Positions 9,616-20,072 are shown, numbered from the stretch's first letter. The stretch is 64,000 nt of DNA from Shinella sp. WSJ-2 (GCF_003432075.1 NZ_QWBU01000004.1:434001-498000); one strand, 5' to 3'. The notes: generated by a model not told the origin, from the letters alone. Numbers and translations: made by a program.

Positions 9616-11616
9616 ATGACATCTCGCGCCTTCACCACCATCGAAAACGAATGGATCATGCTTGCCGACGGCACGCGGCTCGCCGCGCGCATCTGGATGC
9701 CCGAGGGCGCGGAAACCGATCCCGTGCCCGCCGTGTTCGAATTCCTGCCCTATCGCAAGCGCGATGGAACGAGCCCGCGCGATGAATCGACCTATCCCGT
9801 CTTCGCCGCCGCCGGCATTGCCGGCGTGCGCGTCGATATCAGGGGATCGGGTGAATCCGACGGCGTCATCGACGGCGAATACACGCCGCTGGAGCTGGCC
9901 AACGCCTGCGAGCTCATCGCCTGGATCGCAGCACAACCCTGGTCGAATGGCTCGGTTGGCATGATGGGCATCTCCTGGGGCGGCTTCAACTGCCTGCAGG
10001 TCGCAAGCCTCAAGCCGCCGGCCCTGAAGGCCGTCATTTCCATCGCCTCGACCGTCGACCGCTACAACGACGACATCCACTACAAGAACGGCACGCATCT
10101 CTCCGCCCAGCTGTCCTGGGCCGCGACCATGCTGGCCTACCAGTCCCGCTCGCCGGATCCCGATATCGTTGGCGACCGCTGGAAGGCGATGTGGCTGGAG
10201 CGGCTGGAAAACGAGCCCTTCTTCCTGGAGACCTGGCTACAGCACCAGCGCCGCGATGCCTTCTGGCAGCACGGCTCCATCTGCGAGGATTTTCCGGGCT
10301 TCCCAGTTCCGGCCCTCGTCATTGCCGGCTGGGCGGACGGCTATCGCAGTACGCCGCTGAAAGCCGTCGAAGGCCTTGGCGACAAGGCGAAGGCGCTGAT
10401 CGGCCCCTGGATCCACAAATACCCGCATTTCGCCTGGCCGAAGCCACGCACGGATTTTCATGCGGAAGCCATCGCCTTCTGGAACCATTGGCTGCGCGGC
10501 GAGCAGAACGGCGCGGAGAAGACGCCGCAGGTGCGCGCCTATATCCAGGATGCCGCCCGCCCAGCGCTGCGTCGTGAATTCGATCCCGGCTTCTGGGCGG
10601 CGAAGGACCGCTGGGAGACGCCCGACATGGCAACCTTCTACGTCGAGCCATACGGCACGCTTGCCCCCGGCATGCCGATTGCCGGCGCGTCGGGCCACGA
10701 TCGCTACCTGAAATCACCGCTCGACACCGGCATCATGGCCGGCGAATGGTTCACGCTGAAGCCGGATGCCGAAATGGCGCTCGACCAGCGCCTCGACGAT
10801 GCCGGCTCGCTCGTGATCGAAACCGCGCCGCTGACCGAAGCGCAGGATTTCCTCGGCCAGCCCGTGCTGGAACTCGACCTGTCGACCGAGGCCGAGATCG
10901 GCAATCTCTGCGCCCGTATCGTCGATATCCATCCCGACGGCACGGCGACGCGCGTCACCTTCGGCGTCGTCAACCTCGCCCATCGCGACGGCAATGCCGA
11001 ACCCAAAGCCATGCCGAAGGGGGAGAAGGTCCGCATCCGCCTCGTGCTCGATGCGATGGGCTATCGTTTCCGCCCCGGCCACCGTATCCGCCTGTCGCTC
11101 TCGACGTCCTATTGGCCGATGGTGCTGCCGCCGCCGGTCGATGCCGGCGTGACGATCGACCTCGCCTCACTCGGACTTGCATTGCCAAAGCTCGGTGCCC
11201 ATCAGGTCATCGCCATCCCGGAGCCGCAGAACCCTGATCCTTTGCCGAAATACACCGAGCTTGCGCCCGGCGAGACGGCGCGCGGCGTGGAACGCGACCT
11301 GACGAACGGCCTCACCGAATACACGATCTACGAGGACACCGGCCTCTACGAGCACCCCGGCACGGGCCTTGCGACCCGGCAGGTGCGCGACGAACTCTGG
11401 TCGATTGCCGAAAACGATCCGCTCTCGATGACCGGCACATCCGTCTGGACCTGCGACATGCAGCGCCCCGGCTGGTTCGTGCGCACGGTCTCGACGGCGA
11501 CCATTGCCTGTACCGCGACCGACTGGCTGATCTCCGCGAATGTCCGCGCCTTCGAGGGCGAAGAGCCGATCTTCGAAAAATCCTTCGAAAAGGCCATCCC
11601 GCGCGACTTCATGTAG
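9616..11616 (+). CDS. CocE/NonD-family serine hydrolase (X-Pro dipeptidyl-peptidase-like)
   Basis: 666 residues. An alpha/beta-hydrolase domain carries the nucleophile in GISWGG (Ser about 120), a WADGYRS aspartate (about 241) and a GPWIHKYPH histidine (about 267), completing a triad. The second half (about 330-560) is the PepX C-terminal jelly-roll with the typical LVLDAMGYRFRPGHRIRLSLS segment. Members hydrolyse cocaine-like esters, glutaryl amides or X-Pro dipeptides. No signal peptide is seen. It ends two bases from the convergent dnaE2 stop. The substrate cannot be read from sequence. Confidence 0.87.
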   Translation: MTSRAFTTIENEWIMLADGTRLAARIWMPEGAETDPVPAVFEFLPYRKRDGTSPRDESTYPVFAAAGIAGVRVDIRGSGESDGVIDGEYTPLELANACELIAWIAAQPWSNGSVGMMGISWGGFNCLQVASLKPPALKAVISIASTVDRYNDDIHYKNGTHLSAQLSWAATMLAYQSRSPDPDIVGDRWKAMWLERLENEPFFLETWLQHQRRDAFWQHGSICEDFPGFPVPALVIAGWADGYRSTPLKAVEGLGDKAKALIGPWIHKYPHFAWPKPRTDFHAEAIAFWNHWLRGEQNGAEKTPQVRAYIQDAARPALRREFDPGFWAAKDRWETPDMATFYVEPYGTLAPGMPIAGASGHDRYLKSPLDTGIMAGEWFTLKPDAEMALDQRLDDAGSLVIETAPLTEAQDFLGQPVLELDLSTEAEIGNLCARIVDIHPDGTATRVTFGVVNLAHRDGNAEPKAMPKGEKVRIRLVLDAMGYRFRPGHRIRLSLSTSYWPMVLPPPVDAGVTIDLASLGLALPKLGAHQVIAIPEPQNPDPLPKYTELAPGETARGVERDLTNGLTEYTIYEDTGLYEHPGTGLATRQVRDELWSIAENDPLSMTGTSVWTCDMQRPGWFVRTVSTATIACTATDWLISANVRAFEGEEPIFEKSFEKAIPRDFM

Positions 11617-11618
11617 GG

Positions 11619-14600
11619 TCAGTGGAAATCACGGGATTTGACGCGGATCTCGTCGATATGGCCATAGCCATCGACGAGATTGCGCGCCTTTGCAAGCTTC
11701 GGTGCACCGCGCGGATCGTGTGGGGGACTGCCATGATGGAACTCGTCGCCCCGTCCGTGCGGAAGAGGAAAAGGCGTATCGCGGCGACCGACGCTGGCGA
11801 GCAACCCGGACAGGTCCGTGAGGTGCTGCACGACGACATGCACCACCGCGCCTTCACGCTGGATATAGCCCTTGATACCCAGCATGGACGCCCCCATCAC
11901 GACCGGGCGATAGGTCATGAAGACCTTCTTCCAGACAACGAGATTGGCAATGCCCGTCTCATCCTCGATCGTCACGAAGATGACGCCTTTGGCCGAACCC
12001 GGGCGCTGGCGCACGAGCACCAGACCGGCCAACGCGACTGGCTGGCGATCCCGAAGGTTCGTTGCGACCTGACAGGACAGGATTCCCTGCCGCTCTAAAT
12101 CCTGCCGCAGGAAACTGACGGGATGCGCGCGCAGCGTCAGGCCGACATGGCCATAATCCTCCACCACCTCGTTGCCGGCTGTCATGGGGCGCAGCGCAAC
12201 GGCGGGCTCGTCCAGTTCCGCGATCACCGCCTCTTCCCGCCTTGCAGCAGCCGTGAAAAGCGGCAGCGGCTCATCGCGCAACGCGCGGATCGCCCAGAGC
12301 GCCTCGCGGCGAGCCAAGCCGAGCGAAGGTCGAAACGCATCGGCCTCGGCGAACTCAACGAGCGTCGCAGCCGGCAGCTCGGAACGCCGCCAGAGATCAT
12401 CCACCGACACAAAAAGGCTCTCGGACCGTTCTGCAAAGAAGTGTTCCAAAGCCTTGCTGTTCAACCCTTTGACCATGCATAGGCCCAGGCGCACGGCAAA
12501 ACGCCCCTTTTCGTCCATGGGCTCCAAGGTACAATCCCATCGGCTCTCGTTGATGCAGACAGGGCGCACTTCAACGCCGTGCTCCTGCGCATCGCGCACG
12601 ATCTGCGCCGGGGCATAAAAACCCATCGGCTGGGAGTTGAGCAAAGCCGCACAGAAGATTTCCGGATGATGGCATTTCATCCACGCCGAAGCGTAGGCGA
12701 TGATTGCAAAACTGTAGGCATGGCTTTCCGGGAAGCCGTAAGAACCAAAGCCTTCCAATTGACGACACATGCGCTCAGCGAACTCGACTGAATATTTGTT
12801 GGCCGTCATGCCATCGATCAATTCCTGGCGGAACTTGTCCACGCCACCGGTGTGCTTGAAGGTCGCCATGGCGCGCCTTAGTTGGTCAGCTCGCCCAGGT
12901 GTAAAATTGGCACCAACGATAGCCACTTGCATGGCTTGCTCCTGAAATAAGGGAACGCCGAGTGTTTTTTCGAGTACCGCCTTCAAGCCATCATCATCCG
13001 GATAATCCGGTTTCTCCAAACCTTGCCGACGCCGAAGATAAGGATGCACCATGTCTCCCTGAATGGGACCGGGCCGAACGATCGCGACCTGAATGACGAT
13101 ATCGTAGAATTTTCTCGGTTTTAGTCGCGGCAACATCGACATCTGCGCCCGACTTTCAATCTGAAACGTGCCGAGGGTATCGGCTTTGGAAATCATCTCG
13201 TAAGTCGGATCGTCGTCCAGTTCGATGTTCCACAGGCCTTTACTGATACCCTTCAGGTCTTCCAGATATTCAAACGCCCGGCGCATGCAGGAGAGCATGC
13301 CAAGCGCCAGAACATCCACCTTCATGAACTCCAGAAATTCGACGTCATCCTTGTCCCATTCGATGACTTGCCGGTTGTCCATCGCTGCCGGCTCTATCGG
13401 CACGAGGTCGTCCAGGCGATCGCGCGTCAACACGAAACCGCCCGGATGCTGGGAAAGATGCCGGGGCACACCGGTCAATTGTCGCGAAAGCTCGACCAAA
13501 AGCCGTATGCGCCGATCGTCAACATTAAAACCGATGTCTTTGATTTCGGCCTTGGGAATATCGTTCGACCAGCCCCAGACCTGAGACGACAGCCCCTTAA
13601 GCACATCTTCCGGCATGCCAAGCACCCTGCCCACATCACGCATGGCACCGCGCGAGCGATAACGGATGACCGTGGCACAGAGCGCGGCCCTATCATGCCC
13701 ATAGGTCTCGTAGACCCACTGAATGACCTCTTCTCGGCGCTCATGCTCGAAATCAACATCGATATCGGGCGGCTCGCCGCGCTGCTCCGAAACAAAGCGT
13801 TCGAAAAGCAGGCCATTTTTAGTCGGGTCGATTGCAGTGATCCCTAAAACAAAACAGACCGCGCTGTTGGCTGCCGAGCCTCTCCCTTGGCATAGAATGC
13901 GAATCTGGCGTGCTTGCCGAACAATTGAATTAACCGTCAGGAAGTACGGCGCATAATTCTTCTTTTGTATGAGCTGTAGTTCATGGTTCAGTTTTTCGCG
14001 CACCATATCAGGCACCCCATTGGGATACCGCTTTTTTGCCCCCTCCCACGTATATTTCTCCAACGCCTCCTGCGGCGTGAGATGCGCGTATTCCTTCTCT
14101 TCGGGATATTGGTACTGCAATTCATCCAGCGAGAATCTACAGCGCCCCACGATATCGATCGTGCGCTGGAGCGCTTCCGGGTAGCGCGCGAAAAGGCGAT
14201 GCATCTCGGCCGGCGGCTTGAGGTAGCGGTCGGCATGGCGTTCGCGCAGGAAGCCGGCATTGTCGATGACGACGTTGTGGCGGATGCAGGTGACGATGTC
14301 CTGCAACAGGCGGCGGGCGGGTTCGTGATAGAGCACGTCGTTGGTGACGACCGTGGGCACGCGGTATTGCGCGGCGAGGTTGGAGAGATCGAAAAGGCGC
14401 AGCTGGTCGTTCGGGCGGCGGCGGAGCGTCAGGGCGAGGTAGCAACGGCCAGCAAACGTCTCCGAAAGGCGGCGCAGGTGGAAGGCGGCGGTGTCGTCTG
14501 CCTCGTCCGGCACCAGCACAGCAAGCAGGCCTTCGTTCCATTCGACGACATCCTGCCAGTCGAGATGGCATTTCCCCTTGCCAGCTTTTTTCTTGCCGAT

Positions 14601-14885
14601 GGTGAGCAGGCGGCAGAGCCGGCCATAGGCTTCGCGGTCCGTCGGATAGACGATGAGCGACATGCCGTCGACGAGATCCAGCCGGCAGCCGACGACGAGG
14701 CGAACGCCGTTTTCCTTCGCCGCGCGATAGGCCTGCACGACGCCTGCCAGGCTGTTGCGGTCGACGACGGCCATGGCTTCGATGCCGAGCGCACTGGCCT
14801 GGGCAAACAGTTCCGCACAACTGCTCGCACCGCGCAGGAACGAGAAATGCGAGGTCACCTGGAGTTCGGCATAGCGCGGCGTCAT
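11619..14885 (-). CDS. dnaE2: Error-prone DNA polymerase DnaE2 (ImuC)
   Basis: 1,088 residues, the normal length for DnaE2. It begins with the PHP domain ([18 protein letters not shown]) and carries the polymerase active-site motif [13 protein letters not shown] with its acidic triad. An OB-fold region lies near the C-terminus ([22 protein letters not shown]). It performs translesion synthesis after DNA damage together with ImuA and ImuB; its ATG overlaps the imuB stop (ATGA). The reading frame is intact, but base composition is not uniform: by hand count sample lines at 13.8 and 13.9 kb are about 45% and 38% GC, against about 63% at 14.2 kb. This suggests the central third was exchanged by recombination. 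Confidence 0.96.
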   Translation of the reverse strand: MTPRYAELQVTSHFSFLRGASSCAELFAQASALGIEAMAVVDRNSLAGVVQAYRAAKENGVRLVVGCRLDLVDGMSLIVYPTDREAYGRLCRLLTIGKKKAGKGKCHLDWQDVVEWNEGLLAVLVPDEADDTAAFHLRRLSETFAGRCYLALTLRRRPNDQLRLFDLSNLAAQYRVPTVVTNDVLYHEPARRLLQDIVTCIRHNVVIDNAGFLRERHADRYLKPPAEMHRLFARYPEALQRTIDIVGRCRFSLDELQYQYPEEKEYAHLTPQEALEKYTWEGAKKRYPNGVPDMVREKLNHELQLIQKKNYAPYFLTVNSIVRQARQIRILCQGRGSAANSAVCFVLGITAIDPTKNGLLFERFVSEQRGEPPDIDVDFEHERREEVIQWVYETYGHDRAALCATVIRYRSRGAMRDVGRVLGMPEDVLKGLSSQVWGWSNDIPKAEIKDIGFNVDDRRIRLLVELSRQLTGVPRHLSQHPGGFVLTRDRLDDLVPIEPAAMDNRQVIEWDKDDVEFLEFMKVDVLALGMLSCMRRAFEYLEDLKGISKGLWNIELDDDPTYEMISKADTLGTFQIESRAQMSMLPRLKPRKFYDIVIQVAIVRPGPIQGDMVHPYLRRRQGLEKPDYPDDDGLKAVLEKTLGVPLFQEQAMQVAIVGANFTPGRADQLRRAMATFKHTGGVDKFRQELIDGMTANKYSVEFAERMCRQLEGFGSYGFPESHAYSFAIIAYASAWMKCHHPEIFCAALLNSQPMGFYAPAQIVRDAQEHGVEVRPVCINESRWDCTLEPMDEKGRFAVRLGLCMVKGLNSKALEHFFAERSESLFVSVDDLWRRSELPAATLVEFAEADAFRPSLGLARREALWAIRALRDEPLPLFTAAARREEAVIAELDEPAVALRPMTAGNEVVEDYGHVGLTLRAHPVSFLRQDLERQGILSCQVATNLRDRQPVALAGLVLVRQRPGSAKGVIFVTIEDETGIANLVVWKKVFMTYRPVVMGASMLGIKGYIQREGAVVHVVVQHLTDLSGLLASVGRRDTPFPLPHGRGDEFHHGSPPHDPRGAPKLAKARNLVDGYGHIDEIRVKSRDFH

Positions 14886-16405
14886 GCAAAAATCCCGTGC
14901 AGGAACCAGCGGCCCGCGCCGTTGATAATGTGCTGCTCTTCACCCGACCGGAACAGCCAGAAGCGCTCGCCCTCCGCATCCTCCACCTGGAAATAATCGC
15001 GCACGGCGGAAAGCTCGGCATCGCGTTTCCACCATTCACCGAAGATGCGCTCGGGACCATCGGCGCGCTGCACGCGCCGGCGCACGCCGCGCCAGGTGAA
15101 GAAGGCGGGCGGGTGGTCGGGCATCAGCGCCATGACGTCAATTGGCTCGGGGCGGGCCAGAAGCCGCGCCGGGCGTGGCCAGCGGCCGGGCCAGGTCGCA
15201 CCGTCATCGGGCGCAAGCGGCGCGATGCGGTGGATGGAGCGTTCCGGCACGTCGCTTTCGACCGGCGCCAGACGGTAGAGCCGGCGGGCACCGATCCGGT
15301 TTGCGATGACATCGACCAGGCTGGCGATATCGGCCTGCTCTTCCTCGATTAGCGAGGAGACGGCTTGGTGCAGAACAAGCGGTTCGGCAAGCGTCGCCGT
15401 GAGCTCCATGATCTCTATGCCGAAGCCCGGATCGATCGTCTCGATACGATCGCAGAGCAGCCGGGCGAGGCGCTTTTCATCGCGCACCGCCCGCGCCGTG
15501 CCGACACGGATGGCTTGCAGCGAATTGTCGACGCGGTGGAAGATCAGGTCGAGCCGGCGGGCGCCGAGACCGCGTTTCTCCAGTGCCCGGCAGAGATCGC
15601 CGACGAGGCCTGACGTGTAGCGCGCGATGGTCTCGGCCGCGCCGATCGGCTCGCCGAAAACCTTGCGCACGCTGACGCGTTCGGGGTCGCGCAGGGGATC
15701 AACGGGCTCGGAAATCGTGCCCTGCATCTGGTCGAGCCGGCGGCCGAGGCCTGCACCGAAACGCAGCACGAGGGGGGCGCGCGGAACGGCGAGCACCTCG
15801 CCGATCGTCGCAAAGCCCAGCACGTGCAGGCCGGTCACGGTTTCCGGCGGGATCCTGAGGCCGGGGATCGGCAAGGACGCCACGATCCTGCCGGTCTCGC
15901 CCGGCGCAATAACGCAGACGGGTGCCGCCAGGAACCGGGCGGCGGCATGTGCGGCGCCCCACGTATCGGCCACCGCCGCGCGGGCGAAAATGCCGGAAGC
16001 GCCGAGACGGTTGACGAGACCGGTCAGCATGCGCTCCTCACCGCCATGCAGATGGTCTGCGCCTGTCGTGTCGATGACGAGCCCATCCGGCGGATCAGGC
16101 GCGACGATGGGGGCATAGTGCTGCAAGGCCCAGAGGGAGAGGCGGTTGAGGGCGGCGGCATCGGCGGCGGGATCGGCCGGCAGGGCGAGAATGTCGGGCA
16201 CCAGCGCATGGGCCTTGGCAAGTGGCATGCCGACGCGCAGGCCCGCCTGCTCCGCCACCCGGCTCACCGCGGTGAGAACGCGGCGGGCGCCATCGCGGCC
16301 GACGAGAACGAGCCGCTGGTCAGCCGGTGGCGCCGCGGCTCCGAGAGAGCGCCGCAGGCGATCGATCGGCCAGCCGGGAAGAAAAAGCGATACAACCCTC
16401 GCCAT
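14882..16405 (-). CDS. imuB: ImuB, Y-family polymerase-like SOS mutagenesis protein
   Basis: 507 residues with a DinB/UmuC-like fold ([19 protein letters not shown] at the start). The catalytic acidic residues of active Y-family enzymes are not evident; at the first position the usual aspartate is replaced within a FLPGWP context, as is normal for ImuB. ImuB acts as an adaptor linking DnaE2 to the sliding clamp. I chose the ATG at 16405 for its GGAGG ribosome site six bases upstream. This start lies 86 bases inside the imuA gene. Middle gene of the imuA-imuB-dnaE2 cassette. Confidence 0.93.
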   Translation of the reverse strand: MARVVSLFLPGWPIDRLRRSLGAAAPPADQRLVLVGRDGARRVLTAVSRVAEQAGLRVGMPLAKAHALVPDILALPADPAADAAALNRLSLWALQHYAPIVAPDPPDGLVIDTTGADHLHGGEERMLTGLVNRLGASGIFARAAVADTWGAAHAAARFLAAPVCVIAPGETGRIVASLPIPGLRIPPETVTGLHVLGFATIGEVLAVPRAPLVLRFGAGLGRRLDQMQGTISEPVDPLRDPERVSVRKVFGEPIGAAETIARYTSGLVGDLCRALEKRGLGARRLDLIFHRVDNSLQAIRVGTARAVRDEKRLARLLCDRIETIDPGFGIEIMELTATLAEPLVLHQAVSSLIEEEQADIASLVDVIANRIGARRLYRLAPVESDVPERSIHRIAPLAPDDGATWPGRWPRPARLLARPEPIDVMALMPDHPPAFFTWRGVRRRVQRADGPERIFGEWWKRDAELSAVRDYFQVEDAEGERFWLFRSGEEQHIINGAGRWFLHGIFA

Positions 16406-17081
16406 CGGTAGCCTCCACGTCAAATTCCGCCGCGACGCCCGCCCGGCACCGGGTCAATTCCAGCAACCACTGCGCCCGGCCGATGCCCGGAACTGGAAGG
16501 GGCTGGGACGGCCGGACGGACACCCGCCAGCGCGTCACGGCGGCCGTCGGCTGATCGAAAGCGGCCGCCTCCTTCCGATGCCGGAAGCGGCGAAGCGCAA
16601 GGCCGAGCGTGCCGCCGGCCTCCGCCGCCAGTTGCAGGCGGCGCGAAGCGGTCATCGACAGGCGCGCGACCTCCGCCACGACAGCGCCAAGCCCGCCATG
16701 GCGCAGCCCCTCCTCGAAACAGAGGAGCAGGCTCTTTTCATCACCCGCCTCGACATAGATGACACGGCCGGGCGCCAGCCCCGCTTGCGCTAAGGCGGGC
16801 GCGAAGAGGTCCGGCCGGGTCAGGCACCACAGCACCTGCCCTTTCGTGCGCGCGGCGATGCCGGCGGCAAAGAGCATGGCGGCAGCGCCCTCGACGGCAT
16901 CATTGCCGCCACCGCAGACCTCATGCAGGCTGGCCAGCGCCAACCCGCCGCCCGGGAGACGCTCATCGATCTCGGGTACACCAAAGGGCAGTACCGCCCG
17001 GTCGCGCGCCGCGCGGCCGTCGAACTGCCGGATGCGGTCGCGCAGATCGGCGACAACAGCACTGGCGGCGAAGGCGGACAT
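16320..17081 (-). CDS. imuA: ImuA, RecA-like SOS mutagenesis accessory protein
   Basis: 253 residues. The ATG at 17081 was chosen because the family start pattern (DLRDRIRQFDG, then LPFGVPEIDERLPGGGL) begins there; an AAGGAG site lies 12 bases upstream. It is a RecA/SulA-like fold without an obvious functional Walker A motif. It interacts with ImuB in the mutasome. A LexA box lies about 35 bases upstream, and the gene heads the cassette. Confidence 0.9.
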   Translation of the reverse strand: MSAFAASAVVADLRDRIRQFDGRAARDRAVLPFGVPEIDERLPGGGLALASLHEVCGGGNDAVEGAAAMLFAAGIAARTKGQVLWCLTRPDLFAPALAQAGLAPGRVIYVEAGDEKSLLLCFEEGLRHGGLGAVVAEVARLSMTASRRLQLAAEAGGTLGLALRRFRHRKEAAAFDQPTAAVTRWRVSVRPSQPLPVPGIGRAQWLLELTRCRAGVAAEFDVEATDGEGCIAFSSRLADRSPAALSRSRGATG

Positions 17082-17112
17082 TTGGCGGGCGGCTCCTTGT
17101 TGATGGATATAT

Positions 17113-17127
17113 GTTCTCTTTTTGTTC
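17113..17127 (-). promoter_or_regulatory. LexA (SOS) box upstream of imuA
   Basis: GTTC at 17113-17116 and GTTC at 17124-17127, separated by exactly seven bases, match the alphaproteobacterial LexA consensus GTTC-N7-GTTC. On the imuA coding strand it reads GAAC-N7-GAAC. Its place just upstream of imuA indicates damage-inducible, LexA-repressed expression of the cassette. Confidence 0.88.
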
Positions 17128-17254
17128 CTAAACGAACAGAGAGTCAATCGCTCCTGCCGGCTGCAACGTTCACAGTTTGAATCATGGGCGGGAACCAAGT
17201 GGCGCGGCGGAAGTTCTTCCCTTTGCCATTCCATTCAATCCAGGAGACATGTCC

Positions 17255-17560
17255 ATGGCTGACGAAAAGAGCACCGGAAAGCGCACGCTTGGCGTCGTCG
17301 AGGCGGCAGACAGCATTTCGCAAGAGGTTCGCGCCGCCGAAGCGGAAGCCTCGATCAACGAGCAGATCGACGCTTTGAAATCGGAGATCAGCCGGCTGAA
17401 GGAATCCGCGGGCCTGATTGCCGAAGGCACGGGCCAGCTTGCCGTCGCCAAGGCGGAATCGCTGCGCGAAGACCTGCGCCAGACCATCCAGGCCAATCCG
17501 CTGGCCACGCTCGCGGGCGCTGCCTTCATTGGTTACCTTTTCGGCCTGCGCCACCGCTAA
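17255..17560 (+). CDS. DUF883/ElaB-like membrane-anchored small protein
   Basis: 101 residues: a long amphipathic, probably coiled-coil helix (about 10-75) followed by a short C-terminal membrane segment (NPLATLAGAAFIGYLFGLRHR). This is the layout of the ElaB/YgaM/YqjD family, tail-anchored proteins linked to stationary-phase ribosome and membrane association in enterics. The ATG at 17255 has AGGAG eight bases upstream; the ATG at 17249 is too close to it. It converges on a similar protein across a shared terminator. Confidence 0.78.
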   Translation: MADEKSTGKRTLGVVEAADSISQEVRAAEAEASINEQIDALKSEISRLKESAGLIAEGTGQLAVAKAESLREDLRQTIQANPLATLAGAAFIGYLFGLRHR

Positions 17561-17583
17561 TCTCGACCATCAAGCGGCATTAA

Positions 17584-17608
17584 AAAAGCCCGGCATTGCC
17601 GGGCTTTT
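17584..17608. terminator. Bidirectional rho-independent terminator
   Basis: AAAAGCCCGGC, loop ATT, GCCGGGCTTTT: a perfect 11-base stem with A/T runs on both outer sides. It lies between two convergent genes and would work for both strands. Confidence 0.92.
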
Positions 17609-17614
17609 CGGTAT

Positions 17615-17938
17615 TCAGAACCAGCGCTGGCGACGCGGCGGCTCGTTTTCGAGAGAGCCGAGCAGATAGCCCAGCACGACACCGGCAAGACCAGCGGCCA
17701 GAACGACGGTCGAAAGACCTGCTGGGTGCTCGCGGGCGGCCTGCGCGACGGCAGCACCCTCGGAGCGCACATATTTCGTGGCCGAGCGCACGGCCGGGCG
17801 GGCCGCATCCACGGCATTGCCGGCACGGTCGCGGATCGACTCATAGGCCTCGCTGCCGCGATCGCTGAGATCCTTCTGGAGCGTGGCGATCTCGGCGCGA
17901 AGAGCGGAAATCTGGGATTGAACGTCAGTGCTTGCCAT
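17615..17938 (-). CDS. DUF883-like membrane-anchored small protein
   Basis: 107 residues, ATG at 17938 with AAGGAG upstream. The charged helical N-terminal part (SALRAEIATLQKDLSDRGSEAYESIRDR) resembles a coiled coil. The C-terminal membrane helix (LSTVVLAAGLAGVVLGYLLG) is followed by a short basic tail. It shares architecture with the convergent 17255-17560 product, so the two may be diverged paralogues. Function unknown; the family is associated with membrane tethering. Confidence 0.78.
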   Translation of the reverse strand: MASTDVQSQISALRAEIATLQKDLSDRGSEAYESIRDRAGNAVDAARPAVRSATKYVRSEGAAVAQAAREHPAGLSTVVLAAGLAGVVLGYLLGSLENEPPRRQRWF

Positions 17939-18005
17939 TGCGGTCTCCTTATCAGAATGGAGACCGAACGGATGGCGGGCGTCTTGGTTCCCGGAAAGGG
18001 CGAAA

Positions 18006-19025
18006 TCAGCTCGCCTGGCGGCGGCCGTCGCGGCGGATCTGCGAGGGCGTATCGCCGAAGGCCGCGCGGAAACGGCGGGTGAAGTGCGACAGGCTCTCGA
18101 AGCCGGTCTCGAGTGCGATCTCGATCAGCGGCTTGTTGGTGCGCACCACCATATTGAAAGCGGCCGCCATGCGAATCTTCATGTAGATCGTACTCGGCGA
18201 GGCGCCCATGTCGCTCTCGAACAGGCGCTCCAGCTGGCGGCGGGAGACGCCGGTCATGGTGGCGATGCTGTCGATGGACAACAGGTCTTCCGTATGCTGC
18301 TCCATCATCATGATGGCGAGATGTACGCGGCGGTCGCGCGCCTCCAGCCCGAGCGGATTGCGCGGCTGGAGATCGGTGGCGTCGCGCCGGTGACGAATCT
18401 GCAGGATTTCCAGCGCATTGCGCTCCGCCGCCTCGCCGACATGGTGGCGCACGAGCGTTGCGGCCAGATCCGCGACGCTACTGCCGCCGGCACAAGTGGC
18501 GACCTTGCCGTCGAAGCGGAAGATCTGCTCGGAGGTCGCCTCGATATCGGGGTAACGGGCGCGGAATTCACGATGATGCAGCCAGCTCACGCAGGCCGTA
18601 TGCCCCTTGAGCAGGCCCGCTTCGGCAAGGATGAAGCTGCCGGTACAGAGGCCGATCAGCCCGACGCCCGCCTTGGCGGCCTTGGCCAGATAGGCGCGCG
18701 CATAGCTGTCGATCGGCTCATCGACCTTGAGCAGGCCGCCGACCACTGCGATGTAGTCGAACGCGGCGGGATCGGCGAAGGGCGCGGTCGGCGCGACCTG
18801 GATGCCGCTTGACGAAGAGATGAAATTACGCGTGCTACTCAGGACATCCCAGTCGCAATTGACGCGGCGGGAGCGATCCTCGCTGTCGCTGGCAAGCCGC
18901 AGCGTATCGACGAACAGCGCGAAGGCGGAGAGCGTGAAGCTTTTCGACAGGATGAAACCGACGCGCAACGCCTTGGGCGCTGCATGGTTGCCCGTGTCCC
19001 GCGATGTCCGCACATCCACCGTCAT
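18006..19025 (-). CDS. GlxA-type transcriptional regulator (DJ-1/PfpI domain plus AraC HTH)
   Basis: 339 residues. The N-terminal class I amidotransferase-like domain (about 20-190) has the GLCTGSFILAEAGLL cysteine-elbow motif; the C-terminal AraC/XylS double helix-turn-helix covers about 230-335 (SIDSIATMTGVSRRQLERLF and ALETGFESLSHFTRRFRAAFG). In rhizobia this family controls choline, glycine-betaine, arginine and amine catabolism. I prefer the second ATG (19025), because the first (19031) abuts the GGGAG ribosome site. The target is unknown; the closest neighbour is the EamA exporter gene on the same strand. Confidence 0.88.
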   Translation of the reverse strand: MTVDVRTSRDTGNHAAPKALRVGFILSKSFTLSAFALFVDTLRLASDSEDRSRRVNCDWDVLSSTRNFISSSSGIQVAPTAPFADPAAFDYIAVVGGLLKVDEPIDSYARAYLAKAAKAGVGLIGLCTGSFILAEAGLLKGHTACVSWLHHREFRARYPDIEATSEQIFRFDGKVATCAGGSSVADLAATLVRHHVGEAAERNALEILQIRHRRDATDLQPRNPLGLEARDRRVHLAIMMMEQHTEDLLSIDSIATMTGVSRRQLERLFESDMGASPSTIYMKIRMAAAFNMVVRTNKPLIEIALETGFESLSHFTRRFRAAFGDTPSQIRRDGRRQAS

Positions 19026-19147
19026 CCGCATCTCCCGGACCGCCTGCGGGGACAGGATCGTCGCCCGCCAGAACTGCCGACGCTATCCATAGCAGATTTC
19101 GCCTCACCGCTCCATTCCCTGCACGGCGTTTGTGTGCGGATTGGGGC

Positions 19148-20011
19148 TTATCGCGCAAATTTCCGCGCGCCGGCAACGCAGGCGACGATGGCGAGTGTTG
19201 TCAGGAGCATCAGCGGACTGACGCGCTCATGCAGCAGGAAGGCAGCAAGCAGCAGGCCGAAGAAGGGCTGGAGCAGCTGCAATTGCCCGACCGCCGCAAT
19301 GCCACCAAGAGCCAACCCGCGATACCAGAAAACGAAGCCGATAAGCATGCTGAAGACCGAGACATAGGCCAGCCCCGCCCAGGCGCCGCCGGCAATGCCG
19401 GACCAGCTTTCCGGCAGGGTCGCAAGCGCTATGACCGCCATTAGCGGCAAGGCGAGGATCAGCGCCCAGGAAATGACCTGCCAGCCGCCGAGTGTGCGGG
19501 AGAGTTTCGCGCCCTCGGCATAGCCGAGACCGCAGGCGATGATCGCCGCCACCATCAGGAGATCGCCGGTCAGGGAGACCTCCGCGCCGGAATTCAGCGC
19601 GAAGCCCACCACCGTCGCGCTGCCGATGACGGAGAATAGCCAGAACAGCGGCTTCGGTCGCTCCCCGCCCCTCAGCACCGCGAAGACCGCGGTTGCCAGC
19701 GGTAGGAGGCCGACGAAGACGATGGAGTGAGCCGACGTGATATATTGCAGCGCGAGCGCCGTCAGCAGCGGAAAGCCGACGACAACGCCGAGCGCGACAA
19801 TGGCGAGCGAGAAGAGGTTGTCGCGTGACGGTTTGCTCTGGCGCAACGCGCCGAGCAGTGCCGCACCCAGCAGCGCAGCGATGACGGCCCGCGCCGAGGT
19901 CAGAAACAGCGGCGAAAAATCCGCCACCGCGATACGCGTCGCCGGCAGCGACCCGCTGAAGATGATGACGCCGGCGAGCCCGCTGCCCCAACCGTCCATG
20001 GATGTTTTCAT
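19148..20011 (-). CDS. EamA/DMT-family transporter
   Basis: 287 residues with ten hydrophobic segments in two repeats of five, the standard EamA arrangement for export of amino acids, metabolites or drugs. The ATG at 20011 has GAGGT upstream. It is transcribed divergently from the MocR-type regulator at 20.1 kb, with a palindrome in the shared intergenic region, so that regulator probably controls it. Confidence 0.88.
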   Translation of the reverse strand: MKTSMDGWGSGLAGVIIFSGSLPATRIAVADFSPLFLTSARAVIAALLGAALLGALRQSKPSRDNLFSLAIVALGVVVGFPLLTALALQYITSAHSIVFVGLLPLATAVFAVLRGGERPKPLFWLFSVIGSATVVGFALNSGAEVSLTGDLLMVAAIIACGLGYAEGAKLSRTLGGWQVISWALILALPLMAVIALATLPESWSGIAGGAWAGLAYVSVFSMLIGFVFWYRGLALGGIAAVGQLQLLQPFFGLLLAAFLLHERVSPLMLLTTLAIVACVAGARKFAR

Positions 20012-20072
20012 GTCGCACCTCGCATTTACCGGGAAAATACCCGTGCGGGGCTGGCGGGGACAGGAACAAAAC

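Noticed and set aside
12420-14160. Low-GC part of dnaE2 considered as an inserted element
   Set aside because: The polymerase frame and its active-site motif continue through it without interruption, so it is replacement, not insertion.
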